A stretch of 64,000 bases of DNA from Cydia pomonella (Eukaryota > Arthropoda > Insecta > Lepidoptera > Tortricidae), in assembly GCF_033807575.1 (NCBI RefSeq), contig NC_084708.1:4798501-4862500 (forward strand), in the 5' to 3' direction. The position numbers were made by a program, and so were the translations under genes. The notes beneath the pieces are model-generated. The model worked only from the letters and a program-made list of their open reading frames with translations. It was not told the DNA's origin and made no database searches. Shown one piece after another: positions 58,440 through 64,000 of the stretch. How positions within the stretch are numbered: the stretch's first letter is position 1; each line of letters starts with the position of its first letter.

Positions 58440-59707
58440 TAGGGAACGCAAACCGGATTTAACCGAAACCGAAAAAAACCGGTTAAAACCGGTTTTTTGA
58501 CGGAAACCCAAAACCGGGTTTTTAGAATTTGAAAAAACCGGTTTCGGTTTTATTCGGTTTTTTTTATTTACCTAAGTTGCATGTCTTATTCATTATAAGG
58601 GTATAAATCGGTCCTAAACCGGTTGAATCGACATCAAATCAAATAATGTGGTGTTGTGTTAGTTTGATCATTTGTAACGCTAAATGAATTTTTACGATAC
58701 AAAATACAAAAATACGAAAGATTTAAATAATATAAAGTACTGGCAGTGGCAGGACATCCGTCCTGGAGACCTACCGCGAAAACCGAAATTCGCCAAATGC
58801 GGGGATTTTTTTCTTTTACTCTCTCTAAGACGTCATTAGAGTGACAGAGAAAAATGCCCGCAATTGACGAACTTCGATTTTCGCGGTAGGCCCCCTGGTG
58901 TACGAATTGGTATAAAAGGTCTTACTTATAATTTTATTATGCGATGCGCTGTAGAAAAATTCTACGTAATCAATTATATCAATGGCAGCTTTAGAGTCTT
59001 TTGTTGGTTCGGTGATAACGACTTACCGACAACCTTTTTTGTATCTTTCGCACTAATAGGAAAAGGTAGTTCAAACCCTAAAGAATGGAATTACTTGACT
59101 ACCTGTGTTTGCCCAGTTTAAGCTAACACCATCAGTTTCTAATTGACTTTTCGAGAAGAAACACGTGACGTGAATTGTTGTATTAGCTTATTTCATTTAT
59201 TTCCTACTTTACAAATCCATAATAACTTAGCAAATATTTTATAAAGGAAGGTAGTAACAGTAAAAGAATTAAATACTTGAATATTTACTAGAAGACAGCG
59301 AAAAACTTAGAGCAAGATTTCGGATTGGGCCATTTGATTTAAGACAAATAACATTAAATTATAAATTGATATTGTCATATATTTAAGAAAAAAATAATTT
59401 AATAAAATTGGTTTGTTCCTATTCCTAGTTACAAATAACATTAAGTCATTTGACTATTCCCATACAATACAATAAAATAGTCAGATATTCTGTCTTTAAT
59501 TTCGTGATAAAATCGTGTGTATACTATACTAGCATTCGTTTTTACACGTGAAGCAATATTTTCTTTATTCCATGGCGATGAATTTAAGAATTTTTGATTC
59601 TAAAAACCGAAACCGGTTTTAACCGTTTTTAACCGGTTTCGGTTTTTTTTTTTGTAAAACCGAAGAAAAACCCGGTTTTGAAAAACCTCCGGTTTTTGCA
59701 TTCCCTA
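58440..59707. mobile_element. hAT-type element, AACCGG-rich ends, 8-bp TSD
   Basis: A 1268-bp element with ends TAGGGAACGCAAACCGG and CCGGTTTTTGCATTCCCTA. The subterminal regions are filled with AACCGGTTT and AACCGAAACC motifs. It is flanked by the perfect octamer GTTCTATT at 58432-58439 and 59708-59715. It contains a nested inverted-repeat element (58770-58890). No transposase signature was found in the open frames. Confidence 0.85.
58770..58890. mobile_element. MITE nested in the hAT element
   Basis: Inverted arms of about 50 bp, starting CCTACCGCGAAAACCGAA and ending TTCGATTTTCGCGGTAGG, face each other. I recall similar sequences as a common lepidopteran miniature element. It inserted after the hAT element. 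Confidence 0.7.
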
Positions 59708-59715
59708 GTTCTATT

Positions 59716-60289
59716 TACAATTAGGACGTGAGAGTATCTGTGTCTTAGCTAATATTTACCAACGAGCGTCAGATAAAACATCTGTTTATAAAACAGGATG
59801 AGATTAAAGATTAAAAAATTGGTTGTTTTCAAACAATTATTATAAAAATATTAGTAAGCTCTATCTTAATTTAAGCTAGGTTTAGAACACACACTTATAT
59901 AGAAGGATTTCATTAGCTACCTATCTAAAAACAAATATGTAAGTATAAAACATACATGTTGATTACTTATTGTCTAAAGAGTGGATTGCACTAAGCACAA
60001 TCGACGAACTGATAATGATGATTATCATTAAAATAATTCTACGGATGACACTCTCGTACTTAGTCTCTCGCGCGATATGTTTCGGAGAGCTTAGGTCTCC
60101 TTTAATATTAGTATGTCTCACGACAGTTTAAATTCGATGATGATTATCTGCATGAGCAGCTGGCATAAACCACAGTTAAACTTTCCTTCCAATCATAATG
60201 ATAACGAACTACGATTACATACGATTTAAAGCCTGCCGTGCCGTATTAGTTCCCACTAAACTCGCATTAGACTCGCCAACGCAATCACA
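59716..60289. other. Intergenic, nothing recognised
   Basis: AT-rich sequence without genes or clear repeats. Confidence 0.35.
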
Positions 60290-61425
60290 GTAACTCTGCG
60301 GTCTACCAATCATGGCCGTGTAGGGCACTTGAGCAGAGCCGAACTAAAGCACTAAAACGATTCGTTTCCTATTAGATAGGTTTCGCAATGCAATTTCTTT
60401 TTCACCACACCAGCTGGTAAAAGCTCATGATTATTCAAAAACTGATGAGAAAGTTGCATTTCATCCACATGTCGGGCAAAGTAATCTGATGCAAATTTTG
60501 AGTCGTTTCCTTATGTTGGCTGGTAGAATTAACTTTTAAATGATGATTTTGAATGATAAAGATTTAATAACATTTATTTGGATTTGATATTGTTTGATAT
60601 TTTACAGTTAGTATTTTCCTCGCATTGGTGTGGTGAAAAATTTTCATTCGGTGACAAAATTTGTTTAACTGCCCGTGCTAATATTGATACCCAGCGAGCT
60701 AAAAAATTCCAAAATTGAACACGAGTGTAGCGAGTCTTAGGTTAAACAATTTTTGCCACCACCGAGTAAAACATAAAACTTTTCACTAGTGCATAGGATC
60801 TTAACTTTGTCATCTTGACTGACTTATATTGAGCTGGTAAATTTCGAAATCCGGTCGTCAGGAGATTGAAGGGCATCTACAAGTTTTCAAAGACTCTACG
60901 TTAAATGTTCTTACTCAAACATACGAATACAATTACAGTATAATTTTGCAGTCTACCATTCATGGCAGCCGACTTGAGCTAAGCGGTCGAACTAAACGCA
61001 GCACTACGTTTAAAGGAGTACGATTCATTCCCTATAATATTTTTTTAGTTTATGTGCGTTTAAAATTACATCTGTTTTCTGAGCCTCAACATTGAAGTAT
61101 GTAAGACAAAAACATATGAGTATAATTACAGCGAAGCTCTGCGGTCTACCAATCATGGCCCTATAGGGCCCTTGAGCAGAGCAGAGCTGAAGCACTAAAA
61201 CGATTCGTTTCCTATTGTATTCTGCAGGTTCTGCAATACAATTTCTTTTATCAATCTTTTAAACGGCATCAACAAGTATTGACAGACATAACATATTTGA
61301 ACACACGAGTACAATTACAGCGTAGGTCTGCGGTCTACCAATCATGGCGCAGAGTACTCCAGTTGAGCGGCCGAACTAAAGCACTGACGTTTCATTTCCT
61401 GTTGGAAAAGTGCAAATTTAAATTT
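60290..61425 (+). repeat. Diverged tandem repeat, about 190-bp period
   Basis: Four copies of a unit built around TGCGGTCTACCAATCATGGC, then TTGAGC..AGC.GAACTAAAGCACT and CGTTTCCTATT, begin near 60298, 60948, 61140 and 61329. The last three are spaced 190-192 bp apart. The gap between the first two is about 650 bp, roughly 3.4 units, and is too diverged to read as copies. An inverted match (GGCGGTAGACCGCAGAGCT) lies at about 61700. It is a small old satellite or a tandemly amplified transposon piece. Confidence 0.6.
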
Positions 61426-61480
61426 ATTTCGTTTGTTTTGTTATGATGCCCATATAAAAATGATATACTGCGAAGTTGAA

Positions 61481-61520
61481 GTTGGTTGGTTGGTTGGTGG
61501 TGGTGGTGGTTGGTGGGTGG
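61481..61520. repeat. GGTT/GGT microsatellite
   Basis: A run of GGTT, then GGT, repeats of about 40 bp. Confidence 0.85.
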
Positions 61521-62054
61521 TTTTTTGTTGAGGGCTAACATAAAATTGTATTTTTATGTTGTATTTTGCATTTCTTAATCAAGGGCAACGAAATTCATAC
61601 GAAAAATACATTTTCGTAAAATCTAGAAGAAAACCTTAATTGAAACTGCAACGTGTTCTCTGACCGCTCCAGTGCCACTAGACAGACGAACGCCAAGAGC
61701 AGGCGGTAGACCGCAGAGCTACGCTTTAATTGCGTTGCGATGTGTAATACCTAGTATACCTATGGATATTAAGCATATATAAACTCAAATTATTAACAGG
61801 GGGCGTAAAAAATTGAAGGGGTCAAAAGATATGGCGCGTCGTGCGGAACTTGCGACGGAAGAAATGGCCATCGTGCGGATTTTTACCTCTTATTTTAATT
61901 ACTCTGAAAATATTGGAATATTAAATATTAATATAGAAGTTTGTTTAAAATTTTGGTCGTCAGATTCCTCGGCTGTATCAATAGCTATTGTTGACTAAAA
62001 TTATAGGTACCATTATGCACCGTTAGTAGGTACCGGTATGCAGAGTAACAATAT
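61521..62054. other. Intergenic, inverted scrap of the 190-bp repeat
   Basis: Around 61670-61735 there is a reverse-oriented piece (GGCGGTAGACCGCAGAGCT) of the tandem repeat to its left. The 61-codon frame at 61813-61998 has no motif. Confidence 0.4.
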
Positions 62055-62391
62055 CATCATCTTCCTCGCGTTGCCCCGGCATTTTGCCACGGCTCATGGG
62101 AGCCTGGGGTCCGCTTGGTAACTAATCTTCAGAATTGCCGGAGGCCCTAGTTTTTACAAAAGCGTCTGCCATCTGACCTTCGAACCCAGAGGGTTAAGTA
62201 GGCCTTATTGGGATAAGTCCGCTTTCTTAATTATGTTTTCCTTCACGGAAAAGCGACTGGTAAATATATATCAAATGATATTTCGTACACAGGTTCCGAA
62301 AAACTCAGTGGTACGATCCGGGGCTTGAGGCCACGACCTCTGCATTGCAAGTCGCACGGTCTCACCGCTAGGCTATATCAGCGCTTCATGC
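62055..62391 (-). mobile_element. tRNA-derived SINE, same family as 30530
   Basis: It matches 30530-30859 along its whole length on the minus strand, from a decayed tRNA head near 62385 to a GATGAT-type tail near 62055. The duplication AACAATAT lies at 62047-62054 and 62392-62399. The boxes are more diverged than in the 30.5-kb copy, so this is an older insertion. Confidence 0.8.
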
Positions 62392-62399
62392 AACAATAT

Positions 62400-63941
62400 A
62401 CAATTGAAAATAAATGGGAATTACACATTTTAAGGATTTGGTTGGGGTCAGCCCTTGCTAATATAGTCTAGATTCCATGTGGTTTTTGGAGCGAAGTTCC
62501 TTATCGCACGGTACGGACACTGGTGTACGGAGTTGGCGGGGGCTAGGCGAAATAATGTGCAAGAGTTTTCCGTCACAACCCTTTCTTAACAACCAAAAGT
62601 ATCAGTAAGTAGTAAAGCAAGTAGTTTAATTCTTATTTACATGAACGTGGGCATGAAAATAATTTCCTCATATGTTATGTGAAAAGCAGTATGACTGTGT
62701 CAATTTCCTTTCTTAACTACGTTCCAACCGAGTTTTCATGGTATTTGCCCTTGGATAAAACGAGGAACATTTCAATAAATAATATGCTTTGGTCGACCGC
62801 TAGGCGTCCGTATGTCTAGTGGCACTTCAACGGTGCCTTTTATTAACAAATAGAACTATTTGAGTTTTAAGGCACATCATTAAATAAGCTCTAGTTAGGC
62901 ACTCAAGGTTTTTAAGACTGCCCCCGTCTTTATCCATTTAAACAATTATTTAATTTGTGTTAAGCGTTCTCGATTAAACTATCCACAACTTATTTACTTT
63001 TACTTATATTTTATACGTCTAATAAATAAAAAATACTTATTAGGTTCATAATTACGTATGTAGATCTTCGTTTTCTACGTCAAAGTATGATAAAATAAGT
63101 TTTTGGCAAAAAAAAAGTTACAAGCTTTTATAGCTAACTGTACTTTTTTCCACGGCAACTAATACTCATCGAGATAATTCTAACAACCCCAAACTTTTTG
63201 CATTGTCTTTTCACAGAGTTCCCATCAGCTCAATCGGAAATCGGGAAGTGGATCAAATTTAGCTTCCAAGATTGGACCCACAATAACACCTACTAACAGG
63301 GCAAGTTAAATAAAAGCTACAATACGGCTGCAACACCCCATAATTCTTGGCTTACGTCATTGATAAAGCGTAATAGGCCTTAACACCTAGTAATCTCTGC
63401 CAGTCAACCGGCGATACGCGAGTAACGAGGTTTATTGCGAACATTCGGATCGGAATAATTGCTTTTTTAATAGAGCAGGCGCTTTATTTTATTTCACGGA
63501 CCTTTTATCGTAAATTCTATTACGATGCACGAATAGAACAGAATTAGATGGTGTATTTTCTTGTGCTTTGGTGTAATTGTGTGTTGTACGTACAAAAACT
63601 TGGAGAGTCAGCCATGAGTAGTAGGTAGACAATAGCAAAACATACCTGTAACAAAAAAAAGTGTTTTATTACAATGTGTAATTTAAATAGTATAATTATA
63701 GCTCACACTATTTATTTATTTTATTTATTTACTAAAAATTTGATTCAGGTAACAAGGTCCATATTACATATACCTACCTCATAGACTAACATAACATACA
63801 TTAAAATTTCATAACTTTAAAACTAAACACTATTTTGGCGATAGCATGGCGTGGCTCCGGTGAATTGTATGCTTGTGTCGAATTCGGCAGTTGGCCCCGT
63901 AACCTCCGAAACACAACACCCTTCGGCCAGAAGTTTTTTTT
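62400..63941. other. Intergenic, nothing certain
   Basis: No gene is recognised. About 62795-62840 carries GTCTAGTGGCACTTC, echoing the sequence at 61670. A TATTT-rich microsatellite lies at 63710-63735. The minus-strand frame at 63801-63992 runs into a dispersed repeat and may be a LINE scrap. Confidence 0.35.
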
Positions 63942-64000
63942 AATACCACGTCGGTGGCAAACAAGCATATGACCCGCCTGATAAGCAGTCACCGTAGCCT
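63942..64000. repeat. Dispersed repeat, cut by the window end
   Basis: AATACCACGTCGGTGGCAAA, then CAAGCATA and GATAAGCAGTCACCGTAGCC: the same repeat start as at 9650. It continues past the window. Confidence 0.6.

Overview
The window is eukaryotic. Genes are split by GT-AG introns, the DNA is AT-rich, and coding exons are islands in repeat-dense sequence. The gene family (insect lipase-1/3-like acid lipases) and several dispersed repeats that I recall from moth and butterfly genomes point to a lepidopteran. The species cannot be told from the sequence.

The only host genes I can support form one acid-lipase cluster (alpha/beta-hydrolase, lysosomal/gastric lipase family) across the first 50.3 kb. 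I label them L1 to L7. L1 (1-1330, +) is a decayed 3' end. L2 (20418-25205, +) is an intact secreted lipase of 403 aa. L3 (26567-29418), L4 (31620-34741), L5 (37567-41879) and L6 (44404-47661) are in tandem on the minus strand. L7 (47958-50272, +) is head-to-head with L6. Exon models were joined by hand: every junction keeps frame, and L3-L7 all have six exons with the same intron phases (0,1,0,0,2).

Main result: L3-L7 each carry an extra last exon, absent from L2, that encodes a short linker, one hydrophobic membrane-spanning helix and a short basic, mostly Cys-containing tail. With an N-terminal signal-like sequence in each, they are predicted type I membrane-anchored lipases, unlike the usual soluble acid lipases. 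Catalytic integrity varies. L3, L4 and L6 keep Ser, Asp and His. L5 has Gly in place of the nucleophile Ser. L7 has Pro in place of the His of the oxyanion HG motif. L1 has lost both Asp and His. L6 also has an in-frame minisatellite of about 60 bp per unit, arranged as 120-bp dimers, inserted between the catalytic Asp and His. It adds 213 residues where every relative has a fixed 30-residue spacing, and it is rich in N-glycosylation sequons.

The rest is mobile-element debris. It includes non-LTR reverse-transcriptase ends (2.0-2.8, 8.0-8.3, 11.6-12.3, 34.0-34.2 kb), tRNA-derived SINEs (30.5, 39.0, 57.0, 62.1 kb), hAT-type elements with 8-bp target duplications (5.4, 11.0, 55.4, 58.4-59.7 kb), a probable PIF/Harbinger-type element with a TAA duplication (54.6-55.2 kb), other inverted-repeat elements, a nested transposon stack (52.3-56.1 kb) and a roughly 190-bp tandem repeat (60.3-61.4 kb). 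From 50.3 kb to the end I find no host gene.
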